Source: Cyanophora paradoxa
Lineage: Eukaryota > Glaucocystophyceae > Cyanophorales > Cyanophoraceae
Length of the DNA stretch: 64,000 bases
Assembly (NCBI GenBank): GCA_004431415.1
Contig: QPMI01000263.1
Location: 1-64,000, forward strand
Direction of reading: 5' to 3'
A program made the position numbers and the translations under genes. Below, one piece after another: positions 30,824-43,372 of the stretch. The notes below the pieces were generated by a model. The model saw nothing but the letters and a program-made list of their open reading frames with translations, was not told the origin of the DNA and did no database searches. Position 1 is the stretch's first letter. Every line of letters begins with the position of its first letter.

Positions 30824-33770
30824 TCAGCGAGCCGCGCCCGATCGCGAGCGTCGCCCCGCAGCCGCCGGCGCCGCGCCCCGAAGGTCGGGGCGGTGTGCGA
30901 GCGCCCCGCGAGGCCTGCGGCGGACCGGGGGGCCGTCCCCAGTTAGAATCGAGGGGCGCGCGCGGGCGGGGGTAGGGCAGGGGCGGGGCGGGCCGGTGGT
31001 CTTCGAGCCGGCGTGCTGGACGAGGGAGCGCGAGGTGGCGAAGAGCGGCGTCGCCGTCCGCGAGTGGAACCACTCCACGATCACGTCGTACGGGTCTGCG
31101 GGGGGTACAGGTTCGGAGGGGGGGGGGAGGTGGGCAGAGGGCCCCCGCACCCCAGTGCTCCTCAGGGCTCTTGAAGACCTGCCGCGGGGGAGGAGAGAGA
31201 TTCAGATGGGGGAGCGGCGGCGCCGGGGAGGGCCGCCCGCACCTCGAGCATGTAGTCCGCCAGGGGCCGCACCACGGAAGCGGGGTAGAACATTCCCTGC
31301 GGGGGTACCGCGTTCGGGAAGCAGATGGGGGAGAGGGGGTACAGGGCGCGGGCGGCCCCGGCGCGCCTGGGTGCACTCGAAGGGGTCCTTGGCGTAGGGG
31401 GCGAAGGGCGCGGCGGCCTCCCAGCGGCCCGTGCTCTCCTCGAAGCGCGCTGAGTGCCGCCGCGATCGCCTGGAGGGAAGAAAGGGGCCCGGGCGGGCTC
31501 GAACCCGGGACGCCGAGGTCGAAGTCGTAGTAGGCGGAGAGGATGTACTTCGCGTGGCCGGCCCTGCGCGGCCCGCCGGGTCGGGACGGGCGGGAGGGGA
31601 GAGGGCGCGGCGCGGGGCGGGGCGGGCCGCTCGATGGCGTCCACGGCGGCCTGGAGGCGGTCGAAGAAGCCCTCCGCGAAGACCACTGCCGGCCCGCCCG
31701 GTGCAGTGAGGCGCGCAGAGGCTGAAGGTAGAAGACAAGAGGTGTCCTACCGTCGTCCTCGAGGACGAGGAGGCCCCGGGCCGGCGCCTCCACGACCGTA
31801 AGGCACCTGCACGCACCCCGCCCGGACCGCCTCGGCGAGGGCCAAGGGCCGAGCGGGGCGGGGCGGGGGCGGGGGCGGGCCGGCGGTAGTTGTAGGTGGC
31901 GCGCTTGCGGAGGCCCCGGTGGGCGATGGAGCGCGCTTCTTCCTCCCCCATCGCGTGCACCTGCCCCCGCCCCCCTCGAGCTCGCCGGCGGGCAAGGGCC
32001 GGAGCGGGCGCGGGCGCGGGGCGGGCCTTGACGCGGGGGTGGTGGGCGTAGGGTTTGAGGTACTCGGCGTCGGTACCCCCCACGACCAGGTGCAGCGCGT
32101 ACTCCCCGCTCTGAGGGGGGGTAAGAACAAACTCGCGGGCCGGTCGGGGGTTGCCGGTAGAGCGCACGCGGGGGTCGGAGAGGAGGAGGCTTGCGAGGGT
32201 CTGGTGGATGTAGGCAGGGTCTGCGCGCGGGGCCCCAGGGTCAGCTGGGCTTTGGGGTCGGCAGGGCACGCCTCGCGCGCCTCGGTTCACGGTCATGATC
32301 ACGATGTCAATGGGGAAGCGCGGGGGGCGGGGCGGCGGGCTCGCGGGGGGCGCCCACCCGGGCAGGCGGGGAATCTGGGGCGGCACTTTTGATCTTAGGG
32401 CAAACAAGGACCGTGCGGGGGCCGGGGCGGGCCTGGGCGGGGCCGGCGAAGGGCGAGACGGCCACCTCCGTCGCCTCCTCAGGCACCACCACCCGCCGCT
32501 CCTGCCCCTCCCACCTGGCCCGGGGACACACGTGAGCGGGCGAGGGGCGGGTCGGCAGGGGGGGTATTTGGACCGGTAGGTGACGGCGAGGGCCTTGGGG
32601 CGGCCGGGGGCCGGGTCGCCCCAGAGGCGCCCCATCCAGCCGGCCCGCGAGGAGCGCAGGAAGAGGCCCGAGGGACCCGCCACGCCCTGCGGGACGCGCT
32701 CACGCCGGGCGGGCGGACCGGCGCGCGGGCGGGGGCGGGCGGGCGGGGGGACTCGCCTGGAGGAAGGGTCGCACGTCGGTCCCCCGCGGCTCGTCGGCCG
32801 GGGCGCCGAACTGCGCCGCGACGATCTCCAGCGGCGCCGCGGCCGCTGCGGGCGGCGTCGACGGCGTACGCGGCGAGGCGCTCTGGGCAGCGGAGCCCAC
32901 CGGCGGGGCGGAGGAGGAGGAGGGCGCCGGGGCACCAGGCGACGGCCGCCCCGCGCAGCCGGCGAGAGGCATCGGGGTCCTCGAGCCACCCCTCGGGCAG
33001 CGCCGGCCTCCCCGCAGCTGCGCTCGACCCTCTCATCCGCGGGTGCGTCGGGAGGGAGCGGCGGCCGCGCACGGGCGGCGGCGAGGCAGGCGACGGCGGC
33101 GCGGGCGGCGCGCGCGTCCAGGACGGGACGCAGGGCGGCCAGCTGCGCGGCCTCCAGCGGGAGCGAGAGCAGCAGCAGGTCGAACTTCGCGCCCACGTCC
33201 GCTGGGAGCGCGCCTCCCTCCGCCCCGTACAGAGCGAGGACGCCTGCGCGGAGCCGCTCGTGGGCCCGTGCGCGCATTCAAGAACTCAGACGAGGGTCGG
33301 CCGGCACCGGTGCTCGCGTCGACGTCGGAGGGATCGCACGCCGCGAGCGTCAGCGACCCGCCATGCGAGAGCCGGCCGGCTGCGAGCGCTTCGGGGACCT
33401 ACGAGGCAGCGTTGCATCAGGGGCTGCCATGAATTCGAATAGGAAATTGAAGACCAAGGACACGACGCGCCTGCGAGTAGAGAGAGCATGTAACCTCGAA
33501 CGCGGAGCGTATGGGTGTCGAGTTCGCGCCCAGCTGTAGCTGCTGCACGAGCTCGCCCAGGAACGGGGCCGACGCGCGCTCGAAGAAACTGAAGTGCGTC
33601 GCGTTCCAGCCGCCGCTGTAAGCAAGGCCGCTGCGAAGCCTGAGGTACGAGCTCGACGACGATGTCCAGCTGACCGCCGAGAAGAGGATCAGGAGCGTGA
33701 CGGTCGCGGCGAGGAAGCGAATCCGGCTGCGCGGCCTGCGGCGCGCGGGAAGGGCTGTTTAAACGCAAGC
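30824..33770 (-). CDS. Type II membrane glycosyltransferase, PGAP4/MGAT4-like
   Basis: Near 33735-33680 the minus strand reads RIRFLAATVTLLILFSAVSW, a basic-flanked signal anchor. A lumenal stem follows with two N-glycosylation sequons (GGWNATHF, GANST). Catalytic-domain segments are IDIVIMTVNRG (about 32.3 kb), DPAYIHQTLASLLLSDPRV, YALHLVVGGTDAEYLKPYAH, RGLRKRATYNYRRA, the acidic LLVLEDD (about 31.77 kb, DxD-like metal/nucleotide-sugar site), VVFAEGFFDRLQAAVDAIE, AKYILSAYYDFDLG, and DPYDVIVEWFHSRTATPLFA with SLVQHAG near the end. This order (IVTVxR strand, NYxRAL, EDD, SLxQHxG) is that of PGAP4 (GPI GalNAc transferase) and related MGAT4-type enzymes. Acceptor and sugar are unproven. Start codon and last exon are not resolved; about ten introns are present. 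Confidence 0.65.
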
Positions 33771-34019
33771 GAGCGTTCTGAGCGCGAGTTGCAGCTCGCT
33801 CGCGATGCACTTGGCGGCAGGAGGGAGCGATCCCGGCGCAAGAGGCGCTCCGGGAATCATGGCAGGCGAAGCGCACGAGGCGCCGGCGCCTCGTTCGTCG
33901 CAGCTTGCAATGTTTGCCTTGTCGGCGCCCTCGCAGACGACGTACGCAGGCTTCTGTTCAGACTGTCTCGGTCGCGGGGTACGCGCGCGTCGAATTTGAC
34001 CTTGCGTCCGGTCCGGCTC
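33771..34019. promoter_or_regulatory. Short divergent spacer between two type II membrane-protein genes
   Basis: About 250 bp separate the outward-facing genes, although the first exon of the minus-strand gene may intrude. Sharing a promoter would couple a glycosyltransferase with the lumenal protein at 34020. Inferred from layout. Confidence 0.4.
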
Positions 34020-37000
34020 ATGCCGCGGCGAACGCGGCGCCTTATTGCGGCGCTGTTGCTAGTAGCCACGTCGATCGGCATTCTCTGGCTCGCGACGGGC
34101 GCTGGCGCGCCGGACGACCAGACCAGGTTTTCGCGCATCGGCTGGACCGTGCGGACGCGCCTTCTGCCCGACCGCTCCATTCCGTTCTTTGGCTCGCTCT
34201 GGGGCAGGCGAGAGTCGGACGAGCGGCCGCCAACCACATACCAGCTCCGGCCCGCGGCGCCGCTCGGACCGCTAGGTACGGACGAGCTCGAGCCAAACTG
34301 GGCTGATGTGCGCTTCGCGGCGTGCTCGTCCATGTCGGACAGCACCCTCTCCTGCCCCGACGCCCTGACCGGGCGGCACAACGTGCGCCCTGGCCGCTGC
34401 GCCGGTTCTGCTCGCCGCTGCTGATGCCGACTGCAGGTGACTTTCCAGATGGGCTTGCAAGATTTCTGCGTCTCCAGCTCGCTTTCCCTCACGCCGCTCC
34501 CCGCCCGCTCCGCGCCGCCCGGCGCGTGCGAGCTGCCGCCGGCCTCCGGCCTGGATGAGCGCGGGGTCGCCGCATGCGGTCCGGAAGCCCTCACGGGCCG
34601 GCGCGTGCTCTGGTGGGGCCCCGCTTCGCTCCGCGACTCCTCCCGCCGCGCGCACGCCGCCGCCACGGCGCTCGCGTACACGCTGCGCCCGCTGCGCGAC
34701 GCGCCGGCGCGGGTGCGCGTGCGGGGGTCCCTGCGGCCGCTCGCCGGCGCCTCGCGGGGCGCGCTCTTCGCGTGGAAGCTGGTGGTGCTGGACGAGCAGG
34801 CGGGGGCGGCGCGCGTGGCGGCCGAGGGCTCCTTCTCCGCCGCCGGCGGGGCCGTCGAGGGCGGCTCGGCGGCCGTGGAGGCGGAGGCGGAGCTCTCCGG
34901 CCCCCACGAGGCCGCCGCGCTCTGGATCGAGGCGTACCCCCGACCCTTCCCGGGGCCCCGCGGCGCCCCGGGGCCCCTCTTCGGCCTCGAGGACCGCCTC
35001 TCCTTCTCCGTCCTCGCCCTCCCCGAGGGCGGCGTACCCCCCGCGGGCCCCGCCCCCCGCCACGCCCCGGGCTCGCCGGCCGCCCTCGCGGAGGCCCTCG
35101 TCCGGTCCAAGGTGCCCCCAGATCCTCCCTTTCTAGCCCCCTAGAATCGAACGCCTTGAGCCGGCCCTTAGGTCGAGAGCCTGTCGTCGTTCGCCAACGG
35201 CGGCCGGTGCGACACGCGCGCCGCCCGCGCGCGGCTGCGGCGGGCCCGCAACGTCCTCGGCGGGGCCCGCGCCTGGTCCACCGACCTCCGTGCGCCGCCC
35301 CCGCACGGTCCCCGTTCCCCGCCTTCGCCTCTGAGGCGCCCCTCGCTTGTTGCGAACGCAGACGCCTCGCCCGTGGCGTGCAACGCGGGGCCCCTCGCCC
35401 ACATCGGCGTCAACGTCTCCGCCCAGGCGCGCCTGCCGCCCCGCCCCGCCCGGCGACCCGCCCCCGGTTCGAGCCCGCGCAGGTCGACTTCTTCAACTGC
35501 ATCTACTACGAGGGCCTCTGCGCCCGCGACCTTAAGGTGAACGCGTACCCCCCGCCCGCCCTCCCCCCGGCCACGAGCCGGCGGGGCGGGCAGGTGCTGC
35601 GCTGGGACGAGTGGCGAGGCTTCGGGCTCGAGCCGTGCCCCACCACCGCCCGCAAGTGCGCCCCTACCCCCCCTCGAACGCCTCTCCCCCTCTCCCTCAG
35701 AGGGCCCCTCTCGCAGGGCCTTCTACGAAGCCTACCGCGACGACCCCCTCGTCCGGTACCCCCCGTCCTCGCCCCCCTCCCACCACCTCCGCCCCGCGAT
35801 CAAGCGTGCGGGTGGGGTACAGGGACGCGGACTTCTACCTGTGCTCGCACCCCCTAGCGAACTGCGAGCTGTACGTGCCGTTCAACCGCTCGCTGGTGCT
35901 GCACGCCACGACCCGCCTCGAGTTCGGGCGGGACGACGACGTCGTCGACTGGCGCCAGCCGCACCGCGGGCCCCGCTCCCCGGCCCGCTGGAAGGAGTGG
36001 GGCGCCACCCTCAAGCGGGCCCGCCTCTGCCTCCTCCCCGCCCGGCCCCTGCCTCCCTCTCTCTCTAAGGCGGGGCCCCCTCCAGGTCGCGTCGATGGGC
36101 GGGAACGTGCTCGCCGCCAACAACCTCTACGGTGCGTGAGGCAGGCAGTCCTCCGGGCCACCCGACCGCCCCGCCCGCAGCTGACGCCCCCGCCCCGGCT
36201 CGCATGCAGACCTGTACTACATCACGTACCTCACCGGCGCGCCCCGCCTGCGCCCCGCCCCGGGCCCCGCCCCGCCTCGTGCCGGGCCGAGGCGGCGGCG
36301 GGGCAGGGCTGGACGCGGAGTACATCCCGTCGTGGTGCGGGTACGCCCGGGCCGGGCGCTACGCCCCGGCCCGCCGCGAGGTCCTCCTCGGGCCCTGTGC
36401 GCCCGCCCCTCCCCCTCCTTGCCCGCTTGCTTCGCTGGAGCTCTGCCCGGCGCGCAGACCGGGACAACCTCGGGGAGTCGGTGGCGCAGCGGCGGCGGCA
36501 CCCGATCATGCGCGGCCTCTGGGACGCCCTCGCCAGGCCCGCCCCGCCCCGCCCCGCCCGGCTCGGCCCCCGTGCCCCACTAGAGCCCCCCGCAGGCGCT
36601 CGGGGCGGGCGCCGAAGGGCCGCGCGGCCCCCGACTTCGCCTACATCGCCGACCTGTGCGCCCGCCCGCCCGCCCGCCCGCCCCGCCTCGTCTCTGCCTC
36701 GTCTTTCCCTGCCGCTCACGCCTCTTCGCTCGCAGCTACGGCGAGCGGTGCGCGCCGCAGCGCGAACCCTCCGCCATCCATCGCCCCCCCGGGCGCGCCT
36801 GCAGCTGACGGCTCGCTCTCCACAGGTACGAGTTCTCGGACCTGGCCGCGCACCCCGCCATCGTCAGGCGCGCCCTGCCCTTCGCCGCCCCGCCCGCCCC
36901 GCCCCGCCCGCCCCGCCCGCACGCCGCGCGCGCTGCGTCTTCGCCGCGGATCGTTGAGTCCGTTGAGCCGCGGGCGCGCGCAGCATCCCCTACCAGATGT

Positions 37001-37928
37001 CCGTCATGTCCTGGTTCGAGTGCGCGCGGAGCCCTTTCTTTTCCCCATGACTACACCCTCCCGCCTCGAGCTCGTGGGCGGCGCGCCGCAGGTACTACCG
37101 CCTGAACGTGCCGCTCTTCTTCCCCTCGCCGCGCCTCCTCGTCGAGTGGCACCAGACCCACGGCGTGTGCGCCCGACCCGGCCCCCGCCCGCGCTTCCCA
37201 CTGGGCCATGCCAGCCCCGCCCCGGCCCGCTCTGTCTGAGGGGCGGGGGCGGGGAAGGACGTGGGAGCGTGTGTACGGGCACCCGGCGGGGCTGGCGCGC
37301 CCCGCCTTCGCGCACGACCCGAACAGCGACGCCTGCCCCGACGTCGCCTTCTGGGCCCGCCTCGCCGACTTCTACGTCTGGGTGCCCCCGCCCCTCCCCG
37401 CCCCTCCCGCCATCCCCGCCCCGGCCCGAGTCTGAAGCGGGCGCACAGCCGCACGTGCGGACGTTCGATTCGTGGGAGGAGCTCCTCGACGCCCTCTCCG
37501 ACCGCGACGCCCTCCGCGGTCCGCCCACCTCGCAGGGGTCGAGAGGGGCCGCGCCCCACGGCGCTGAGGCGGCGTTGGGGGCAGAGACGAGCGCGCGGAT
37601 GGCGGAGCACAACGCCTGCCTCGAGGCAGACGTCGCCGAGGCCTGGGCCCGCGGTGCGCCGCCGCCCCACCGACGCCCTCTCCGGGCGCTGGCCGCTAGC
37701 TTACAACCGGCCGCCGGGCGCCCGCCGGCGCCGCGCGCAGTGCTGGGGAGGGCCTCGCGGGAGAAGGGCGGGCGGCTCGGGGCGGGGCCCGCGGGGCCCC
37801 CGCCGGCGGAGTTCGAGGAGGCGGTGCGGGGGCTCGGCTTCCCCCCGGCCTCCCCCGACGACCCCCGCCACTGCGGGCCCCACCGCGACAACCGCGGCCT
37901 CCGCCGCGCCCGCCTCATCTACGAGTAG
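34020..37928 (+). CDS. Conserved type II membrane protein of unknown function
   Basis: The ATG at 34020 gives MPRRTRRLIAALLLVATSIG followed by ILWLATGAG, a short cytoplasmic tail and signal anchor. The lumenal part runs through more than twelve exons. A beta-rich region comes first (VRVRGSLRPLAGASRGALFA, WKLVVLDEQ). A Cys-containing segment follows with VDFFNCIYYEGLC, EEWRGFG-type helices and an HPLANCELYVPFNRS stretch. The C-terminal core holds MGGNVLAANNLYDLYYITYL, RRRHPIMRGLWDALA, IPYQMSVMSWFE, YYRLNVPLFFPSPRLLVEWH, FWARLADFYVWPHV and FDSWEELLDAL. The block PYQMSxMSxFExYRxNxPxFxPS...LADFY.WPH resembles an uncharacterised family in protists and invertebrates, possibly glycan-related. The stop is at 37928. 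It sits head-to-head with the glycosyltransferase, so a joint secretory-pathway role is plausible but unproven. Confidence 0.7.
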
Positions 37929-38235
37929 ACGACCTCGGATTATATCGCCCCCTGCTCGTCTCAATGGAAGATTTAGTCGTCTCTTTGCCGCTGCTGTCTG
38001 GTTGCTGCGCTAGGGCGCGCCGGGCTTTGGACTCGTCGGCTGCACGGACGTGCACCAGAGAGGGTGGGTACCCGCGCGCCGCGGGGGGACGAGTCGTCCG
38101 AGAGGCCTATAGCCTAGGCCTAGGTGCCAGAGACATGTACCCGATGATCAAGTGGAAGGGTTCCACTCAAGCCGGCGCACCGCACATGTTCGCGAAGACG
38201 AGAACGGCGCCCGCGGGCGGCGACCGGAGTCGCTA
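37929..38235. other. Convergent spacer
   Basis: No gene was seen. It contains the CCTAGGCCTAGG palindromic array near 38110-38125. Confidence 0.4.
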
Positions 38236-39470
38236 ATGCAACACGAAGTGCGTCTGCACGCGCAGCGTCAGGGGATCCGGAGGAGTGGGGTGGGTTGCGG
38301 CTCGGGGGGGGGAGGGAGGGCGCCATCTGCTCGGGGCGCCGGCTGAGGCAGAGGGCGGCGGCGGCCTCGGTGGCCAGGAGCCGGGTCTCCCGCGATTGCT
38401 TGCTGGGGGGCCGGGGGGCGCCGGCGGCCTCCATCTCCGGAGACTGCATGATGCTGCCGACGATCCAGGCGTGCCGCAGTGCTCGAGGCGGTCCTGCGCA
38501 TGCGCGGCGGCGCAGCGTCGCTCTCGGAAAGGGCGGAAGCCGGGCGGGGCGGGGCCGAGGGGCGGAGGCCTGGGCACCTCCATGGCGCGGGCGAAGTCGC
38601 GCGCCTCGTGGGCCCAGCTGCGCAGGGCGCCGCCGCCGCCGTCGCCACGCAGCCGGCGCGCGCCGGGAGGGGGAGGTGCGCACGCGTACGCGACGCAGGC
38701 GCTCGAGAACGTTACCTCGAAATCCAGTCTCCATTGAACCTGGAGCTCGGAGCGGAGCTCTTCCGGCGTCGCGCCCCGCTGCGCCGCCCGCCCGCTCGAT
38801 CGCGAACGGACCGGCGGCATGCGACGCGCGCGTGCGCGACACGCGCGCGCGCGCGCAGGCCGGCGCCGGGCGGACCTTAAGGAGGGCGCGTCGCCGGTGG
38901 CCCGTACGCGCGCCGCGCCCGCGAATCCCTGAGGCGGAGAAGGAGCGGCCGCGGGTGCACGTGTCGGAGGCGGAGAGGGCGTGGCTGCGGCGCCGCGGCC
39001 GCGGCCGGCGCCGGCTTGGTAGGGCTCCGCATGCACGCGGGCGCGCTCCAGTTGGACTCGCAGCTGCGCGTTGTCTCTCCTCAGCTCCGCGCAGTCCTGC
39101 GATCGCGACGTTGTTAGCACGAGGAGCGCGCGCGTGCGTGGCGACGGTCTTAAGAAGCCCGCGGCCGCTATAGCTAGCGCTGTGCAGCTCTAGATTTTCG
39201 CACCGCGCGCCTGGAGCCGCGCATGCTCGGCCTGGAGGCGTTCAAACTCGTCTGGAGTGTGCGGCCGCGCGGCCGCGGCGCCATCACTATAGCTAATCCG
39301 TGTGCGCAACAGCGACAGCGAATCCAGCTGCAGCTGCAGCCTGCAGCGACGTCGACCGGCCGAAGAGGCACAGGGCTCCAATCGAAGTCGGGCCAGCCTG
39401 GCAGATCTAGAGCTAGCGCTTGCTGCGACCGAGTACTGAGCTGCACGTACAAACGCTGATCTGCGGCGCA
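38236..39470 (-). CDS. Possible small coiled-coil protein
   Basis: Weakly supported. The minus strand shows helical heptad-like segments in order: TPDEFERLQAEHARLQARGA (about 39.25 kb), DCAELRRDNAQLRVQLERAR (about 39.08 kb), EELRSELQVQWRLDFEVTF (about 38.74 kb), AHEARDFARAMEVP (about 38.6 kb), SIMQSPEMEAAGAPRPPSKQ (about 38.44 kb), ending LTLRVQTHFVLH at 38236. Each is flanked by plausible GTGCG or GT donors and CAG acceptors, which suggests real exons, but the joins were not all proven. The upstream part is rich in AGCTAGCGCT-like words and may be promoter instead. No family assigned; a cytoskeletal scaffold would be a guess. Confidence 0.4.
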
Positions 39471-39715
39471 CGTACAGAGGTTGATCCGCGCTTGCTGCGT
39501 CAGTAGCGCTAGCCCTCTACGATGCGCCGATCTTCGGTGCACGGGCTCGCAGGTAAGATCAGCGCGTGTGTGGGGTACGCATTAGTTGGGGGGTACAGCC
39601 GAGCGCCACTAAAAGCCAGTTACAGCTTCCTTGGTCGAGCGGCCTCGCAACACTACTAGCTAGAGCCGCTGCTGCATCCTAGTAGCTAGCGCTCTAGTGC
39701 GCGGCGGCGAGCAGG
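39471..39715. promoter_or_regulatory. Divergent spacer upstream of the coiled-coil/TPPP-like gene
   Basis: The spacer contains repeated TAGCTAGCGCT words (39505-39520, 39655-39695). It is assumed to hold the promoter of the plus-strand gene at 39716. Nothing else was seen. Confidence 0.35.
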
Positions 39716-42700
39716 ATGAACGCCGATGGCGAGACGCCATGGTCCAACTTCTACAGCCTTTTCTACAACTCCCGAGGCGTCAAGCTTCGGCTCAACATAC
39801 CGGTGCGTCCGAATTTGCCAGAGAAGCAGAAAAGCGCCCCCCCGCCCGGCCCTCGTGGCAGGCCTGCAGTTAGCTCGAAAGCGGCTAGCCAGCAAGGACA
39901 TGCCGCGCGCCCTTCGGCGTTCTTCCGGGCTCGGCTATATCATTCTGGCACGGATGCAGCGCCCCGACGCTCCGTCCGCCATCCGCAACCTCAGCCGGGA
40001 GCGCTGACGGGGCGGGGGCGCAGGACACGGTGCTCTTCAAGGATGGGATGATCAGCAGCTGGTTCTTCACGGCGAAGGACGGCACGATCGCCCGCAAGCC
40101 GCTTTCGGGGCTCAACCTTGACGAGCTGCGGTTCTACTTCCTGCAGAGCTCGAGCCGGTGCGCGGCGGCGCCCCTAGAGCTCGCCCCGGCGCGCGGCGGG
40201 GGCCGAGCGGCGCGCAGGGAGCTCTCCAACAAGAACGGGTACGTTGCGATCGAGCACGGGGCGGTGCCGCGGCTGCTGCGGACGGAGGCCTTCAACGAGA
40301 CGGTGGACGGCCTGAAGGCCCTCTCGGAGGCGGGCGGGGCGGACGTGCAGCAGCAGGCGCCGTTCTGCCTGCAGGCGTACGTCACGCCGGCGTACGACAT
40401 CCGCTACGTCTGCACCTACGCCGCCTCCGAGGTCGAGTCTGTCTCCGAGGCCTTCGCCTACCGCTACTCCCGCCGCTACCAGGAGACGTGCGCCCCGCCT
40501 TCCCCCGCCGGGCCGCGCCCGCGGCCGGCCCGGGCCCGACGGGGCGGGGCGGGGGCAGGTGGACGCCGGAGCGGCTGGACTCGGACGCGGGGGACTCGCT
40601 GCCGCCGATCAAGGACACCCTCTACGCGACGCTGCAGCGCTCGACGGCGGCCGTGTGCGACTACATGAAGCGGGCGCACGGCCTGCTCCTCCAGGGCCTC
40701 GTCCTCGAGTTCGTGCAGGACTTCACTGGCAAGGTCTATCTCCTCACCGTCCTCCGCGCCACCTGGGCGACCCCCATGCCGGGGCGCCTCTCCCCGCACG
40801 GGCCCTCCCTCGCCGCCGCCGCCGCCGCCGACCAGCACGTCATCTCCCGCGGCGCGGCGCCCACCCCGCCGCTCTTCTACGGGCGCCCCTCCAACCCGCC
40901 CTCGCCCTCGGGCGCCCTGGCGGCCCCCGGCGGGGTCCGGCGCCCGCCCAGCCCCGGAAGCGCCTCGTTCGGGTCGCGCACGGCGCCGCCGGCGCTCTCG
41001 GCGCGGGGCGCGCGCCCCACGTCGGCGGCGACGACGGGGGGCACGGGCACGCGCCCCACGGCCACGCCTTCCCGCACCCGCCCAGCGCCCAGTCGCCCCC
41101 GCCACGCCCTCGCCCCGCTCCCCAAGCGCCCCAAGTGCGGCCCCTCCGCCCCGCCCCGCGTCCTTCCGCCGCTGACGCCCCGCAGCTCGGCGCCGGCGAC
41201 GAAGCGGCCGGTGACGCGGCCGGGCTCGGCGGCCACGACGCGCCTCTCCTCGTCGGCCGCCGCGCAGGTGACGCCGGTGCCGGGGCAGGCGCCGCTGGTG
41301 GGGTACAGCCGCGTGCCGCCGCCGCCGCGGTACGCCCCGCCCGAGCCGGAGTTCCCGTACGAGCCGACGGCCGCCTCGGTGATCGACGTCGTGGGCGAGG
41401 AGGGGATGGCCCCGACCCCCGGCGACGGCGGGCTCTCCCCCGTCCCGCCCCCGCCCCGCGACCGCGAGCCGGGCTCGCTCACCGCCGAGGCCCTCGCCCG
41501 CAAGCTCGGCATGCCGCCGGGCTCCGCCGACACCGACACCTGGAAGTCCCACATGAAGCACGGTGCGTCGCCCAGTCTCTCCGTTCCGACGAGGCCCGCG
41601 GCTGACGCGTTGGGCGCGGGGCGCAGTGGCGCACGTGCACCGGCCGTGCCGGCCGCCGCTGGTGTCGGAGCTGACGCACCAGCTGGAGCGGGCGCTGGAC
41701 GAGGTGGTCGCCTCGTACCAGCGCGTGGCCGTGCACCAGGCCCGCGAGTCGCAGTACGGCGAGGAGCTCAGCGCGCTGCGGCGCGAGCTCGCCCAGGTCC
41801 AGGCCAACCTCGTCCACGCCGTCGCCTCCTTCACCGCCGAGCTCGAGAAGGGTCCGCCCCGCTCGGCGAGGCGCGGCTCGGCCGGAGGCTGGGGCGTCCC
41901 GGCTGAGGCGTTCGGGGCGCAGCGAACGAGAAGATCGGGGGCGAGGCGCGGCGGGCGGAGGAGGCGGAGTCGCGGGGCACGGAGCTGGCGGAGGCGCTGG
42001 ACGCGGTGCAGCGGCGGGCGACGGAGGAGACGGGCAGCCTCGCCGCCGAGCGGGACGAGCTGCGGGAGGCGCTCACGCGGGAGCGGGAGACCGCCTTCGC
42101 GATGGTCAAGGAGTACCGCGAGCGCGCAGAGGCCGCCGAGTCCGCCTACGCCCAGGCCCGCCCCCGCCCCCGCCCCCGCCCGCCGCGAAGCGACTGGGCG
42201 AGAGCGCGTCTTGAGCGGCGCCGGCGGGGCGCAGGTGTCGAGCCAGGTGGAGGCGCTGCAGCGGTTCAAGGACGGGGCGGAGGCGGGGACGACGGAGGAG
42301 AAGGAGGTGACGGCGGCGCTGCGGCGCTCGATGGTGGACGTGCGGCGGGAGCTGCTGGAGGCGTGCCGCCAGCGGGACGACCTGCGGCGGCGGCTCGCCG
42401 AGTGCGAGGCGGCCAACGCCTCCCTCACCGACAAGCTCCGCCACCTCCAGAACCAGGCCCGCATCGGCGGGCCGGCCGCCCTCCGGGCCTCGGGGGGCGC
42501 CCCGGGGGCCCTCGGGGGGGCGGGCGGCGCCGGCTCCCCCGCGCGCCTCTCCTACGCCGGCTCCCTCACGCAGGCCAAGCCCTCCATCTACGGTCCGCCC
42601 CCGCCCCGCCCCGGCCCCGGCTCCGCTCGTCCTTCCGCTCACGCTCACGCTCCTCGGCCTCAGACGGGATGCCGGCGCTGCAGGAGGTGCGGTACCACGA

Positions 42701-43372
42701 CATCCGCATCGAGGACCTGCTCAAGGAGGTGCGCAACCGCGAGCTCGAGAAGTCCACCATCCGCAACCTCTTCATGGCGCACGAGCTCGAGCTCCAGTAC
42801 CTCTTCCGGTCCGCGGGGGCAGGCGGGGGCGGGGGCAGGGGTGGGGGAGGGGCCGGCGCTGACGGGCGGGGGCACGCAGGCTGTACTGCGAGAACGGGAT
42901 CCCGACGACGCGGCCGGACATCTCGATGCGGATGGTGCAGTTCTCGCGCTTCGCCAAGGACACGAAGCTCTCGCCCCCGGGGCAGCCCGTCGGCGAGGTC
43001 GACCGCATCTTCATCAAGGCCAACCTCGGCCGCGACGAGGCCGGCATGGTCCACGGCGTGCGCCCCGCCCCGCCCCGCCCCGCCCCGGGCCTAGCGCTCG
43101 CCCCTTCCCCCCGTCGCTCGCCGCGGCCGACCCTCCCCGCGCAGCAACTGAACAACCCGGTGAAGACGATGATGATCCACGAGTTCGTCGAGGGGTGCGG
43201 CCTCTCCCCCCTCCCCCCTCCCCCCTCGGCCCCCGCTGACGCCGGGGGCAGGATCATCCGGCTGGCGGTGGCGCGGTACCCCGACCTGGGCCCCGTCTCG
43301 GCCCGCGTCGAGCACGCCCTCTTCCAGAACGTCATCCCCCGCGCCAACCTCGACGGCCGGCCCCCCAAGTAG
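39716..43372 (+). CDS. Coiled-coil protein with C-terminal TPPP/p25-like module, probable cytoskeletal or ciliary protein
   Basis: The ATG at 39716 begins MNADGETPWSNFYSLFYNSR. Exon 1 ends at a GTGCGT donor (LRLNIP) and joins DTVLFKDGMISSWFFTAKDG at about 40023. The N-terminal globular part (IARKPLSGLNLDELRFYFLQ; YDIRYVCTYAASEVESVSEA; HGLLLQGLVLEFVQDFTGKV) is followed by a Pro/Ala-rich linker (40.8-41.4 kb). A coiled coil runs through 41.65-42.47 kb (VSELTHQLERALDEVVASYQ; VRRELLEACRQRDDLRRRLA). A helical segment IRIEDLLKEVRNRELEKSTI precedes the C-terminal MRMVQFSRFAKDTKL / VDRIFIKANLGRDEAGM / MIHEFVEGC / IIRLAVARYPDLG pattern of TPPP-like EF-hand-derived modules. Similar modules occur in basal-body and axoneme proteins. 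The stop is at 43372. Structure is well supported; function is inferred. Confidence 0.7.

Noticed and set aside
40476-42464. 662-codon minus-strand frame
   Set aside because: It lies opposite the coiled-coil/TPPP-like gene and has no motif; it is a GC-driven shadow.
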